Assembly: GCF_000282635.1 (NCBI RefSeq) | Contig: NZ_AKIW01000083.1 | Location: 1 to 59,257, forward strand | DNA: 59,257 nt | Reading direction: 5' to 3' | DNA from: Variovorax sp. CF313 | GTDB taxonomy: Bacteria; Pseudomonadota; Gammaproteobacteria; Burkholderiales; Burkholderiaceae_C | Shown here: piece after piece, positions 16,774 through 25,792 of the stretch | Position numbering within the stretch: the stretch's first letter is position 1 | Layout of the letters: every line of letters starts with the position of its first letter | The notes under the pieces: generated by a model | What the model saw: the letters and a program-made list of their open reading frames with translations, nothing else | Told to the model about the DNA's origin: nothing | Databases searched by the model: none | Translations under genes and position numbers: made by a program

Positions 16774-17688
16774 ATGCTCGACTACGCCGCCCTGAACGCC
16801 CTTGCCGCCGTCGTGCGCGAAGGCAGCTTCGAACGCGCCGCCCGCGCCCTGAACGTCACGCCCTCGGCGGTGTCGCAGCGCATCAAACAGCTGGAGGAAC
16901 GCACCGGCGGCGCGCTGCTGGTGCGCGGCCAGCCCTGCGTCGCAACGCAGGCCGGGCTGCAGCTGTGCCGGCATGTCGAATGCGTGGGCATGCTGGAGCA
17001 CGAGCTGCGCGATGCCCTGCCTGCCCTCGGCATGGCCGGCGACAAGGCGGGCGGCGAGCGCGTCACGGTGCGGGTGGCCGTCAACGCCGACAGCCTTGCG
17101 ACCTGGTTCATGGTGGCTGCCGCGGCCTTCGCCGCGCAGGAGCCGGCCGCGCTGCTCGACCTCACGGTGGACGACCAGGACCACACGGCCGAACGGCTGC
17201 GCAGCGGCGCGGTGCTCGCGGCCGTCACCGCGCTGGCCCAGCCGGTGGCGGGCTGCAACAGCGAGGCGCTCGGCACGATGCACTACGTGGCGGCGGCCAG
17301 CCCCGCGTTCGTGCGCGAGTATTTCGCCAAGGGCGTGGGCGCCCGCACGCTGGCGAGCGCGCCGAGCCTGGTGTTCGACCGCAAGGACAGGCTGCAGGCA
17401 CGCTGGGTGCGCCGCATCTGCCACCGCAACGTGGAGACGCCGCGCCACTGGATTCCCTCGCCCAATGCCTTCGTCGAGGCGGCGTGTGCGGGCATGGGCT
17501 GGGGCATGCATCCGGCCAGCATGGTGGCCGATGCCATTCGCGAGGGAAAACTGGTGGAGCTGGTGCCCGGCTCGACGCTGCCGGTGCCGCTCTACTGGCA
17601 ACAGGCGCGCGCAGTGCCGCGGCTGCTCGAAAGGCTGGGAGCGGCGGTGCGCGCAGCCGCCCGCCGCGGCCCGCACGCCCTGGCGTGA
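16774..17688 (+). CDS. argP: ArgP/LysG-type LysR regulator
   Basis: This is a 304-residue LysR regulator. The helix-turn-helix is in residues about 3-60 (LDYAALNALAAVVREGSFERAA and PSAVSQRIKQLEE), as in ArgP (IciA). The effector domain runs from about 92 to 290, with the family block HWIPSPNAFVEAACAGMGWGMHP. It should activate argO in response to basic amino acids. It ends 10 bp from the convergent M16 peptidase stop. Confidence 0.9.
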   Translation: MLDYAALNALAAVVREGSFERAARALNVTPSAVSQRIKQLEERTGGALLVRGQPCVATQAGLQLCRHVECVGMLEHELRDALPALGMAGDKAGGERVTVRVAVNADSLATWFMVAAAAFAAQEPAALLDLTVDDQDHTAERLRSGAVLAAVTALAQPVAGCNSEALGTMHYVAAASPAFVREYFAKGVGARTLASAPSLVFDRKDRLQARWVRRICHRNVETPRHWIPSPNAFVEAACAGMGWGMHPASMVADAIREGKLVELVPGSTLPVPLYWQQARAVPRLLERLGAAVRAAARRGPHALA

Positions 17689-17698
17689 CCGGCTACGG

Positions 17699-19069
17699 CT
17701 ACGGCTGCGCCTTGGCGGTCTTGGCGTCCTTGCCGCCTACCACCACCGTCACCATGCGCTCGGGCTGCAGCTTGCGCTGGAAGGCCGCCTTGACGTCGGC
17801 CGCCGTGACCGCGTTCATGCGCGCGGTCCAGGTGTCGAGATAGTCAAGCGGGAGGTCGTGCCAGGCGATGTTGGCGACGTTGCCGATGAGCTTGCGGTTG
17901 CTGTCCAGCAGCAGCGGAAAACCGCCGATCAGGTTGTCCTTCGCGGCCTTGAGTTCGCTGGCAGTCGGGCCCTCGGCCACGAACCTGGCGACCACTTCGC
18001 GCGACATCTTCACCGCCTCCTCGGCCTGGTCGGGCCGGGTCTGGAAGCCGACGCGGAAGGCGCCCGCATCGAGCCCCGGCGCGAAGCCGCTGTAGATGCT
18101 GTAGGTCAGGCCGCGCTTCTCGCGCACCTCGTTCATCAGGCGCGAGACAAAACCGCCGCCGCCGAGCACGTAGTTGCCCAGCGTGAGGGCGAAGTGGTCC
18201 GGGTCCTTGCGCGGATAGCCGGGCTGGCCGACGAAGACGTGGGCCTGGGCCGAGTCGAAGGGAATGCGCTCGTCCTTCGGCGCTGCCAGCGCGGCCACCG
18301 GCGCGATGGCCGGCAGCGGTGTGCAGGACTCTGACGCCGGGAGCCGCGACAGCAGCGTGGTCGCCAGCGTCTCGGCTTCGACGCGCGTGACGGCGCCCAC
18401 GATGCTGAGCTTGGCGCGGCACGGCACGATGAGCTGCTGGTAGCGCTGGCGCATGGCGGCGATGTCGATGCGCGCCAGTGTCTCTTCCGTCACTTCCTGC
18501 CCGTAGGGATGCACGCCGTACACCGCGTGCGCGAAGGCGCGGCCCGCGATGGTCGCGGGCTTGGTGTTGGCTTCCTTGATGGCCGCGTTGATGCGTTCGC
18601 GTTCGCGCTGCCAAACGTCGTCCGGAAAGGCAGGTTCGCCGATCTCGCGCGACGCCAGCGCGACCGCCTTGTTCAGCAGCGCGGGATCGGACAGCGTGCG
18701 CAGCGAGTAGCTGGTGCGGTCGGTGCCCGCGCTCACGTCGAAGCTGGCGCCCAGATCGGCCCAGGCTTCGCCCAGCGCGTTCTGGTCGAGCGCCGGTTCG
18801 CCGACCTTGCCGGCGCGCACGCCCTTCTCCACCATGGTCGCGGTGGCGCTGGCCAGGCCGGCCTGCGCCGCGGGGTCGCGGCGGCTGCCGGCGTCGAAAT
18901 CGACCTGCATGTCGACGATCGGCAGCGCGTTGGTCGACACGAGGTAGATCTTCGCGCCGTTGGCCAGCGTCCATTGCTGGATGGGCAGCGCGGCCCGCGC
19001 GCTGGTGATGCCCATGAGGGCCGCGCCTGCGAACAGGGCGCATTGCGCGATCTTCTTGAGAGTTTTCAT
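17699..19069 (-). CDS. M16 family peptidase-like subunit without zinc motif
   Basis: This is a 456-residue exported protein (signal MKTLKKIAQCALFAGAALMGITSARA) with two M16 domains. The HxxEH zinc motif is absent. The C-terminal half keeps the Arg/Tyr element REKRGLTYSIYSGF that helps substrate binding in M16B heterodimers. It is therefore the non-catalytic partner of the preceding gene, 18 bp away. The pair forms a periplasmic peptidase of the PqqL/mitochondrial-processing-peptidase type; its natural substrate is unknown. Confidence 0.9.
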   Translation of the reverse strand: MKTLKKIAQCALFAGAALMGITSARAALPIQQWTLANGAKIYLVSTNALPIVDMQVDFDAGSRRDPAAQAGLASATATMVEKGVRAGKVGEPALDQNALGEAWADLGASFDVSAGTDRTSYSLRTLSDPALLNKAVALASREIGEPAFPDDVWQRERERINAAIKEANTKPATIAGRAFAHAVYGVHPYGQEVTEETLARIDIAAMRQRYQQLIVPCRAKLSIVGAVTRVEAETLATTLLSRLPASESCTPLPAIAPVAALAAPKDERIPFDSAQAHVFVGQPGYPRKDPDHFALTLGNYVLGGGGFVSRLMNEVREKRGLTYSIYSGFAPGLDAGAFRVGFQTRPDQAEEAVKMSREVVARFVAEGPTASELKAAKDNLIGGFPLLLDSNRKLIGNVANIAWHDLPLDYLDTWTARMNAVTAADVKAAFQRKLQPERMVTVVVGGKDAKTAKAQP

Positions 19070-19087
19070 GGAATCGGGACCTGTCTT

Positions 19088-20530
19088 TCAGCGCATTTCG
19101 CCTGCGGGCGCCGCGAAGCCGCGGCCACGTGGCTTGGCTTCGGGCGGCAGGGGGCGCAGCGTGGCGACCGTGAGCTGGTCGTCGCCGAAATACTTGGCGG
19201 CCACCGCCTGCACCTGGGCAGCCGTGACGGATTGCAGCCGGGCGACGATGCGCTCGCTCGCGTCGAGCGGCAGGCCCTGGATCCAGTTGCTGCCGAGTTC
19301 GCGCGCCTGGGCCATCACCGAGTCGCGCTTGTAGGTCTCGCTCGCCACCCACTGGGTCTTGACGCGGGCCAGCTCGGCTTCGCCCACGCCGTCCCTGGCG
19401 ACGCGCGCGACCTGCGCGCGCAGTGCGGCCTCGACCGTCTCGGCGCTCTTGCCGGCGGCCGGCACGCCGTCGAGCATGAAGAGCTGCGGGCCGCGGCCGA
19501 TGAATCCCGAATAGGCACCCGCCGAATCGGCGACACGGTCGGGGCCTTGGGTCAGGGCGCGGTCGAGCCGGGCGCCGGCGTAGCCGTCGAGCACGGCCGA
19601 CAGCACCACCAGCGCCCAGGCATCGCTGTTCGCGTCGTCGATGTTGGCGAGCTGCGGTATGCGAAAGGCCAGCGACACATACGCCTGCTCGGCCGGTGCC
19701 TTCAGTTCGATGCGGCGGATGCCGCGCTGCGCCGGCTCGGTGCGCGGCTTGCGCACTGGCACGGCGCGAGAGGGAATGCGGCCGTAGTACTTCTCGGCCA
19801 TGGCGCGCACCTGGGCCACGTCGACATCGCCAGCCACCACGAGCACGGCGTTGGCGGGCACGTACCAGCGCTTGAGGAAGGCGCGTGCGTCCTCGGGCGT
19901 CATGGCGTCGAGGTCGCTCATCCAGCCGACCACGGGGCGGTGGTAAGGCGAGGCGGTGAAGACGGCGGCGTTCTGCTGCTCGCCGAGCAGCGCGCGCGGC
20001 TGGTCTTCGGTGCGCAGGCGGCGCTCTTCCTTGACGACCTCGATCTCGCGCTTGAACTCGTCGTCGGGCCACTGGTTGTTGGCGAAGCGGTCCGATTCGA
20101 GCTTCATCACCTGCTCGAGGCTGCCGACCGGGATCTGCTGGTAGTAGCCGGTGTAGTCGCGGGTGGTGAAGGCGTTTTCCTGGCCACCGAGGGCCGCCAC
20201 GCGGCGCGAGAACTCGCCGGGCTTGATGTCCTTGGTGCCCTTGAACATCATGTGTTCGAGCGCATGCGCCACGCCCGAGGTGCCGTCGACCTCGTCCATC
20301 GAGCCCACGCGGACCCATACCATCTGCACCGCCGTGGGCGAGCGCCGGTCGGGCTGGACGATCAGCGTCATGCCGTTGGCAAGCGTGAATTGCCGGGGGC
20401 CGGGCGCGGCTGCTGCTGCGGCGGCGGGAGTCGAATCAGTCTGGGCCTGCGCAGGCATGGCCCATGGCGCCAGAAGCGCCATCGCCAGCACCGCACCAGA
20501 CGCAGCACGGCGTGGCGGGAGGTGTTTCAT
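19088..20530 (-). CDS. M16 family zinc metallopeptidase, catalytic subunit
   Basis: This is a 480-residue exported protein with a signal peptide ending near AMPAQAQ. The inverted zinc motif HALEH lies at residues about 89-93 (His89, Glu92, His93), followed by MMFKGT. A third-ligand Glu region is in EIEVVKEERRLR. It forms a heterodimer with the downstream M16 subunit that lacks the motif. It is divergent from ftsY with 29 bp between the start codons, so the two promoters must overlap with each other or with coding sequence. Confidence 0.93.
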   Translation of the reverse strand: MKHLPPRRAASGAVLAMALLAPWAMPAQAQTDSTPAAAAAAAPGPRQFTLANGMTLIVQPDRRSPTAVQMVWVRVGSMDEVDGTSGVAHALEHMMFKGTKDIKPGEFSRRVAALGGQENAFTTRDYTGYYQQIPVGSLEQVMKLESDRFANNQWPDDEFKREIEVVKEERRLRTEDQPRALLGEQQNAAVFTASPYHRPVVGWMSDLDAMTPEDARAFLKRWYVPANAVLVVAGDVDVAQVRAMAEKYYGRIPSRAVPVRKPRTEPAQRGIRRIELKAPAEQAYVSLAFRIPQLANIDDANSDAWALVVLSAVLDGYAGARLDRALTQGPDRVADSAGAYSGFIGRGPQLFMLDGVPAAGKSAETVEAALRAQVARVARDGVGEAELARVKTQWVASETYKRDSVMAQARELGSNWIQGLPLDASERIVARLQSVTAAQVQAVAAKYFGDDQLTVATLRPLPPEAKPRGRGFAAPAGEMR

Positions 20531-20559
20531 AGAATGGGTCGGATTGTAAAAAGCTCCCG

Positions 20560-21756
20560 ATGTTCAGTTTCTTCAAGAAAAAACCGCCTGCCGAGACCCC
20601 CGATACGCCGGCTGCCAACCCGCCGGCCGCGCCGGAGCCCGCACCGGCACGCTCCGTGTTCTCGCCTTCGAGCTGGTTTGGTTCGAAGCCGGCGGCTGAA
20701 GAAGCGCCTCCTGCGCCCCCGCCTGCAACGCCACCCGTGCCGTCCCCGGCGCCTGCGCCCATTGCCGCGCCGCCGGTCGCGGCGGCGCCCGTACCGGTCC
20801 CCGCACCCGCACCGACTCCTGCGCCAGCGCCAGCGATCGAAGCCGCCGTCGCCACCGAGCGCAAGGGCTGGTTCGACAAGCTCAAGACCGGCCTGCGCAA
20901 GACCGGCACTGGCATCCAGGCCGTGTTCGTCAACGCGCAGATCGACGACGCGCTGTACGAAGAGCTCGAATCCGCCCTGCTGATGGCCGACACCGGCGTG
21001 AAGGCGACCGAGTACCTGCTCGACGACCTGCGCGGCCGCGTCAAGCGCCAGATGGCCACCGACGCGGCGCAGGTCAAGGTGCTGCTGGCCGAGGCCATCG
21101 CCGACCTGCTCCGTCCGCTCGAGAAACCACTGGTCATCGGCCGGTTCACGCCCACCGTCATCATGGTGGCCGGCGTCAACGGCGCGGGCAAGACCACCTC
21201 CATCGGCAAGCTCACCAAGCACCTGGCCGACGAAGGCGCCTCGGTGCTGCTGGCCGCGGCCGACACGTTCAGGGCGGCGGCGCGCGAGCAGCTGCTGGTC
21301 TGGGCCGACCGCAACACGGTCGAGATCGTCAGCAACGAGGGCGGCGACCCGTCGGCCGTGAGCTTCGATGCGGTGAACGCCGGCAAGGCGCGCGGCAAGG
21401 ACGTGGTGCTCGTCGACACGGCCGGCCGGCTGCCGACGCAGCTGCACCTGATGGACGAGCTCAAGAAGATCAAGCGCGTCGTCACCAAGGCCGACGCCAC
21501 GGCGCCGCACGAGGTGCTGCTCGTGATCGACGGCAACACCGGGCAGAACGCGCTCGCACAGGTCAAGGCCTTCGACGAGACACTGGGCCTGACTGGCCTC
21601 GTCGTGACCAAGCTCGATGGCACTGCGAAGGGCGGCGTGCTGTGCGCCATTGCGCGCGAACGGCCGATTCCGGTTTATTTCATCGGCGTGGGCGAGAAGC
21701 TCGAAGACCTCGAGACCTTCAACGCCCGCGAATTCGCGCAGGCGCTTCTCGGATAG
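20560..21756 (+). CDS. ftsY: Signal recognition particle receptor FtsY
   Basis: This is a 398-residue SRP GTPase that docks ribosome-SRP complexes at the membrane. The N-terminal domain (about residues 1-100) starts with a basic MFSFFKKKP and is a Pro/Ala-rich linker of low complexity. The N domain follows (about 105-195), then the G domain with P-loop GVNGAGKTT, DTFRAAAREQL, VDTAGRLPTQ, TKLDGTAKGG and the closing GVGEKLEDLETFN. It ends 7 bp before a strong hairpin terminator. Confidence 0.97.
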   Translation: MFSFFKKKPPAETPDTPAANPPAAPEPAPARSVFSPSSWFGSKPAAEEAPPAPPPATPPVPSPAPAPIAAPPVAAAPVPVPAPAPTPAPAPAIEAAVATERKGWFDKLKTGLRKTGTGIQAVFVNAQIDDALYEELESALLMADTGVKATEYLLDDLRGRVKRQMATDAAQVKVLLAEAIADLLRPLEKPLVIGRFTPTVIMVAGVNGAGKTTSIGKLTKHLADEGASVLLAAADTFRAAAREQLLVWADRNTVEIVSNEGGDPSAVSFDAVNAGKARGKDVVLVDTAGRLPTQLHLMDELKKIKRVVTKADATAPHEVLLVIDGNTGQNALAQVKAFDETLGLTGLVVTKLDGTAKGGVLCAIARERPIPVYFIGVGEKLEDLETFNAREFAQALLG

Positions 21757-21763
21757 GAAGGAA

Positions 21764-21795
21764 AAAGCGGCCCCTGCTTGCGCCGGGGCCGCTTT
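21764..21795. terminator. Bidirectional hairpin terminator after ftsY
   Basis: A perfect 11 bp stem (AAAGCGGCCCC, 21764-21774, pairing with 21785-21795) has a 10 nt loop. A T-rich stretch (CTATTTTTT) follows about 9 bp later on the plus strand, and A residues precede it. It should stop ftsY transcripts and may also end those of the convergent lipoprotein gene. Confidence 0.85.
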
Positions 21796-21843
21796 CGCTT
21801 TCTATTTTTTCTCTCCCTTGCTCCCTGACCGGCTGCTGGAGGT

Positions 21844-22890
21844 TCAGAGGCCGAACAGCGACACCGGAACGCACAGCGAGCCGGTTGCGCAGTTGAGCGG
21901 CTTGAAATAAAGCGTCTTGATCGCGCCGCTGGGCAGCCCGATGCCGCCGACCAGCCCGCCGCCCTTGGCGCCTTCGGTGTTGGCCTGCTGAATGAAGGCC
22001 GTGCTGCCGGGCTGGGGTTCCAGCGTGTAGAAGCTGAAGGTGGCCGACTGCGACAAGTCCTTCGCGTAGATCACGCCCCCGCCGTCGCCGAACAGGTACT
22101 CGGTGCGAGAGCGGAAGCCGCGCCCACCGCGCTCGTTGAGCTGGGCGAGGTAGGCGGTGTCGTTGCCGGCGATGTCGCCGATCTCGTAGGCATAGGTGGC
22201 GCCGGCGGCCGCATTCCTCTCGTAGATCGACACGGCACTGGGATCGCCCACGAGGAACGCGGGCGCCACGTTGTAGAAGCCCTCCGCGCCCTGCCCGTTG
22301 GCCTGGGCCAGGAACCCCGCCTTGTTCGCCGACAGCGGCTCGACCCGGTAGCTGAAGACGCCCTGCGCGCCGTTGTTCTTCCGATAGATGTAGAACTGGT
22401 CGCCGTTGATGATGTACGAACCCACCCACTGAAAACCGCGCGCGCCGACTTCATTGGCCTGGGTCAGGAAGGCGGCGTTGTTCGCTGTGATCGGATGGAG
22501 CTCGTAGCTGTAGGTGGTGTCGGCGTCGCGCACGTAGCCCTCGACCTGTTCGGCGGTGGTTGGGCTGGTCGTGAAGGCGAAGCCGCTCAGGAAGCGGAAA
22601 CCGCGTGCGCCCTGCGCATTGAGGTTGGCGGCGAATGCCCCGCGGTCGCCTGCCAGCGGCAGTGCCTCATACATGAAGGTGCGCGTGGCCGGCACGGGAG
22701 CCGGCGCTGGCGGCGCGGGAGGCGGTGGTGCCGCAGGCGCAGGCGGTGGCGGGGGTGGCGTGCCGCCGTCACCGGGCGGCAGCGGAAATCCGCCGCCACC
22801 GCCACCGCCACCGCCTCCACCACCACCGCATGCGACCAGGGCAAGTGTGCCCGCCACTGCAAGCGCGACCGCCGCTCGTTTGAATTTCAT
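21844..22890 (-). CDS. Repeat-containing lipoprotein of unknown function
   Basis: This is a 348-residue lipoprotein. The N-terminus MKFKRAAVALAVAGTLALVAC is a signal with lipobox, so Cys21 would be lipidated. A run of 13 glycines and then a Pro/Ala-rich linker (to about residue 68) follow. The rest consists of five repeats of 51-56 residues with the core Y-x-x-x-P followed by AFLxQANxxGAxGF. No catalytic motif is visible. I do not recognise the family; the repeat layout is faintly like DUF4177-type small domains. The ATG at 22890 was chosen because it starts the signal peptide. It is monocistronic between ftsY and a sensor kinase. Confidence 0.8.
   Translation of the reverse strand: MKFKRAAVALAVAGTLALVACGGGGGGGGGGGGGFPLPPGDGGTPPPPPPAPAAPPPPAPPAPAPVPATRTFMYEALPLAGDRGAFAANLNAQGARGFRFLSGFAFTTSPTTAEQVEGYVRDADTTYSYELHPITANNAAFLTQANEVGARGFQWVGSYIINGDQFYIYRKNNGAQGVFSYRVEPLSANKAGFLAQANGQGAEGFYNVAPAFLVGDPSAVSIYERNAAAGATYAYEIGDIAGNDTAYLAQLNERGGRGFRSRTEYLFGDGGGVIYAKDLSQSATFSFYTLEPQPGSTAFIQQANTEGAKGGGLVGGIGLPSGAIKTLYFKPLNCATGSLCVPVSLFGL
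21847..22683 (-). repeat. Five tandem protein repeats of about 52 residues in the lipoprotein
   Basis: Translated repeats start at RTFMYEALP, TYSYELHPI, GVFSYRVEP, GATYAYEIG and ATFSFYTLE. Each has an N-x-x-G-[AG]-x-G-[FG] element about 21-29 residues in. Lengths are 56, 51, 53, 53 and 51 residues. The repeats are divergent at DNA level, so the array is old. Confidence 0.8.
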
Positions 22891-22973
22891 TGAAGAACCT
22901 CCGCTGTCGATTGTTCGAATTGCACCGCTGCGGCCGGGATTGGCATGCCGCAAGGGGACTCCATCGAAGGTAG

Positions 22974-22994
22974 GGCGAGAGGTTGACTCTCGCC
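22974..22994. other. Perfect 8 bp inverted repeat downstream of the sensor kinase gene
   Basis: GGCGAGAG (22974-22981) and CTCTCGCC (22987-22994) are separated by GTTGA. It lies 65 bp past the minus-strand kinase stop and could act as a transcript end or RNA-stabilising hairpin. No T-run follows on either strand, so a classical terminator is not supported. Confidence 0.4.
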
Positions 22995-23059
22995 AGTGCC
23001 GAAAGTCATTGCATTCGCGGGTCAGGTGCGCGAAGCGGCCTCAGTGCATGGCGATGGAT

Positions 23060-24889
23060 TCAGGCGTCAGGGCGCAGCGGCTGCTTCGCCGTGACGAGCT
23101 CCGCCATGGCCTGGAGCAGCGATGCTGCGACCACCGGCTTGAACAAGACCGGCACCCTCGATTCGCGCACCCGCTGCAGCCGATCGGGCGAGGTTTCTCC
23201 TGTGATCAGCAGCAGCGGCACTCCGGCGCTGCCGCCCTGCCCCTGGCTCAATCGCAGGCCCGCGTCGAGCCCATCTGCACCGTCGGCCAGGCGGTAGTCG
23301 CACAGCAGGAGATCGAAGGGACGGCGCTCGCCGATCGCCTGCCGCAGGGCGGCGGCAGCGCCAGCCTCGTCCGCCACGGCATGGGCGTCGATGGCATGGG
23401 AACGCAGCAGGCCGGTCATGGCTTCGCGGATTTCGAGTTCGTCGTCCAGCAGCAGCACGCGGCTGGGCAGGACCGGCGCGGGGCTGCTGCGCTTCTCGGT
23501 GGTCGCTCCGGTCATGGCGGCCGGTGCCGGCACCCCTGCCACCGCGCGCTCCGCCGCACTCACGGCCGGCACCACCACGCGAAAGTGCGTGCCCCGCCCC
23601 AGCCGCGAACGCATCTGCACCGGATGCCGGAGCAGCAGCGACAGCCGCTGCACGATCGACAGCCCAATGCCGAGCCCCCGCGAGCGGTCGCGGCCCGGAT
23701 TGTTGATCTGGTAGAACTCCTCGAAGATCCGGCCGGACTGCTCGGGCGCGATGCCGATGCCGCTGTCGCGCACCTCGATCCACACCGCGTCGCCGCGCTC
23801 GCGGGCCGCGACGGTCACGCCGCCCCGTGCGGTGTACTTGAGCGCGTTGTCCATCAGGTTCGACAGCATGCGATGCAGCAGCTGCGGGTCGCTGTGCACC
23901 CACAGGCCGCTGGCGCGCACGCGCAGCTGCAGCTGCTTCTGTTCGGCCCGCGCCGCAAAGGTGTGATTGAGCGGCAGGAACAGCGCGTCGAGCTGCACCG
24001 GCTGCGGCACGGGCGTGATCACACCGGCGTCGAGGCGCGAGACGTCGAGCATGGTGTCGAGCGAAGCGCCCAGCGCGTTCACCGCGCGCATCAGGCGCTC
24101 GGCGTTGCGGCTTTCGGGGCGGCCGCGCAATTCGTTCTCGAGTGCGGCGCCGAACAGCGCGATGGCGTGCAGCGGCTGGCGCAGGTCATGGCTGGCGGCG
24201 CCGAGAAAGCGCGTTTTTTCTTCGCTCGCGCGCTCGGTCGCGGCGATCTGCTCGCCGAGCCGCGCGGCCAGCGCCTCGTTCTCGAAGCGCAGCATGAGCG
24301 ATTCGGTCAGGAGCTTGTGCTGGCCGATGCCCGCGCGCAGCGTCAGCAGCAGGTAGGCCGCGCCGGCCGCAGCCAGGAAAAGATGCAGGCCGTCGCCCTG
24401 CCACGCCAGCGCCGTGAGCAGGCCCAGCGACATGGGCAGCGTGTAGCCGAACAGCGCGGCCTTCAGCGGCCACAGCGACTGTGCGGCGCGAGAGCAACTG
24501 CCCACGACGACGGCCATCAGCAGCGAGGTCATCGGCAGGTTGTCGTACGGGACGATGAGCCAGGGCACCACCGCCGTGACCATGCTGACGAGTGTGACCA
24601 TGCGCGAAATCTTGCGGGCCCAGTACGCGCTTTCGCGCGCGGGGCGCGAGGGGTTCCATCGTGGCGTGAAGAAGACGTAGACATCGACCATCAGCAGACC
24701 GGCCAGCCAGAACAGCAGGTTCGGGTTCTTCAGCTGCGAATAGATGATGGCGCCGAACACCACCACGAAGGCCATGTGGGTCAGCGTAGAAGTGCGGTAG
24801 GTGTCGTAGACCGAGGCGACGTGCTCGCGCAGCACGCGCTGGGCGAGAGCGTGGTCGGGGGGCGGGTCGTTCGGCGCGACGGGCTGCAC
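23060..24889 (-). CDS. Hybrid sensor histidine kinase with C-terminal receiver domain
   Basis: This is a 609-residue membrane protein. Residues about 35-190 form several membrane segments (FVVVFGAIIYSQL, LLFWLAGLLMVDVYVFF, LPMSLGLLTALAW and others) with no obvious periplasmic sensor domain. The H-box is AASHDLRQPLHA with His234. The N box (NLMDNALKYTARGG) and G boxes (DSGIGIAPEQ, GLGIGLSIVQRL) are intact. A receiver domain follows, with Asp531 (DLLLCDYRL) as phospho-acceptor. The start is GTG at 24889, two bases after the stop of the response regulator gene (TAA-GC-GTG). The signal sensed is unknown. Confidence 0.92.
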   Translation of the reverse strand: MQPVAPNDPPPDHALAQRVLREHVASVYDTYRTSTLTHMAFVVVFGAIIYSQLKNPNLLFWLAGLLMVDVYVFFTPRWNPSRPARESAYWARKISRMVTLVSMVTAVVPWLIVPYDNLPMTSLLMAVVVGSCSRAAQSLWPLKAALFGYTLPMSLGLLTALAWQGDGLHLFLAAAGAAYLLLTLRAGIGQHKLLTESLMLRFENEALAARLGEQIAATERASEEKTRFLGAASHDLRQPLHAIALFGAALENELRGRPESRNAERLMRAVNALGASLDTMLDVSRLDAGVITPVPQPVQLDALFLPLNHTFAARAEQKQLQLRVRASGLWVHSDPQLLHRMLSNLMDNALKYTARGGVTVAARERGDAVWIEVRDSGIGIAPEQSGRIFEEFYQINNPGRDRSRGLGIGLSIVQRLSLLLRHPVQMRSRLGRGTHFRVVVPAVSAAERAVAGVPAPAAMTGATTEKRSSPAPVLPSRVLLLDDELEIREAMTGLLRSHAIDAHAVADEAGAAAALRQAIGERRPFDLLLCDYRLADGADGLDAGLRLSQGQGGSAGVPLLLITGETSPDRLQRVRESRVPVLFKPVVAASLLQAMAELVTAKQPLRPDA

Positions 24890-24891
24890 GC

Positions 24892-25611
24892 TTAATGCAG
24901 GGTGCTGATCAACTGGGCGCGGGAACGCATGCCGAACAGCAGCAGGATGGTGGAGACATGGTTCTTCACCGTGCCCTCGCTCAGGTTTGCGAGCTGTGCG
25001 ATTTCCTTGTTGGCCTTGCCTTCGAGCACCCATTGCAGCACCTGCATCTGCCGCGGCGTGAGCTCCCGCCAGGCGCTGGCGTGCGCGAATTCCGCATAAC
25101 CGGCGAGCGATTTGGGCATTGGCGGGGGCGGCAGTTCCGCCGCGTCGGGCGAAGCTGGATCGAGCAGGCCACAGGCGCGGATGAAGCTCACCACCTCCTT
25201 CAGGTCGGCCGACTTCGGCAGGAAGGCGGCGGCGCCCAGCGCGAGCACGCCCTGCGCCAGCGCGCTGCTGCCGGTGCCCGAGAGCACCACGATGCGCGCG
25301 GCCGGAAAGCGCCGGCGGAACTCCGCCAGCCCGCTCAGGCCGTGCGTGTCGGGCAACGCGAGATCGAGCAGCACCAGGCCGATGGAGGCCTGGTGGGTTT
25401 CGTACAGCGCGATCGCATCGGCAGCGTTGGCAGCCTCGAAGACTTCGATGCTCGCGCCGGACGAGGCAGCCTGCGCCTGCACCAGCGCGCAGACGCCCAG
25501 ACGCAGCAGGTCGTGGTCGTCCACGACAAGGATCGCCCCGGGTGCACGGGTGGAGGCGCCGGCCTCCGCGGCCGGTGACAGAGATGCGGATGGAGAGTCG
25601 AAGGACGGCAC
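24892..25611 (-). CDS. Response regulator with LuxR-type DNA-binding domain
   Basis: This is a 239-residue NarL/FixJ-type regulator. The receiver domain (about residues 25-145) has the acidic pair Asp31-Asp32, phospho-acceptor Asp83 (VLLDLALPD) and Lys in FLPKSA. The LuxR helix-turn-helix (about 175-238) contains ELTPRQMQVLQWVLEGKANKEIA and EGTVKNHVSTI. The start is GTG at 25611. It is the first gene of a two-gene operon with the hybrid kinase. Confidence 0.92.
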   Translation of the reverse strand: MPSFDSPSASLSPAAEAGASTRAPGAILVVDDHDLLRLGVCALVQAQAASSGASIEVFEAANAADAIALYETHQASIGLVLLDLALPDTHGLSGLAEFRRRFPAARIVVLSGTGSSALAQGVLALGAAAFLPKSADLKEVVSFIRACGLLDPASPDAAELPPPPMPKSLAGYAEFAHASAWRELTPRQMQVLQWVLEGKANKEIAQLANLSEGTVKNHVSTILLLFGMRSRAQLISTLH

Positions 25612-25676
25612 GTGCCGATCTTAGCGACGGGGCCTTTTGGCGACAGTGCACAAAGTCACGGCGTGCACGGCAGCCG

Positions 25677-25704
25677 TTGTCCTTGGCGCTACATTTTTTA
25701 TAGC
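25677..25704 (+). promoter_or_regulatory. Candidate sigma-70 promoter for the DUF962 gene
   Basis: TTGTCC (25677-25682), a 16 bp spacer and TATAGC (25699-25704) lie about 90 bp before the ATG of the downstream gene, in an AT-rich stretch with six consecutive T. The hexamers are fair but not exact matches. Confidence 0.4.
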
Positions 25705-25792
25705 AATTTCATGGCGGGCGCCTTGCCATCGGGCTTTGCCGTGGGCACCATCGAATATCTCGCCGCATCCCACGGCGTCCCGGAGACCCGCC

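Noticed and set aside
22795..22830. Poly-GGN/CCN tract that looks like a simple DNA repeat
   Set aside because: It encodes the poly-glycine neck of the lipoprotein with mixed codons, so it is coding low complexity and not an independent repeat element.
22556..24895. A plus-strand open frame of about 780 codons across the kinase gene
   Set aside because: It lies antisense to a kinase with all catalytic motifs intact. The translation is Arg/Gln/His-rich with no domain and no ribosome binding site.
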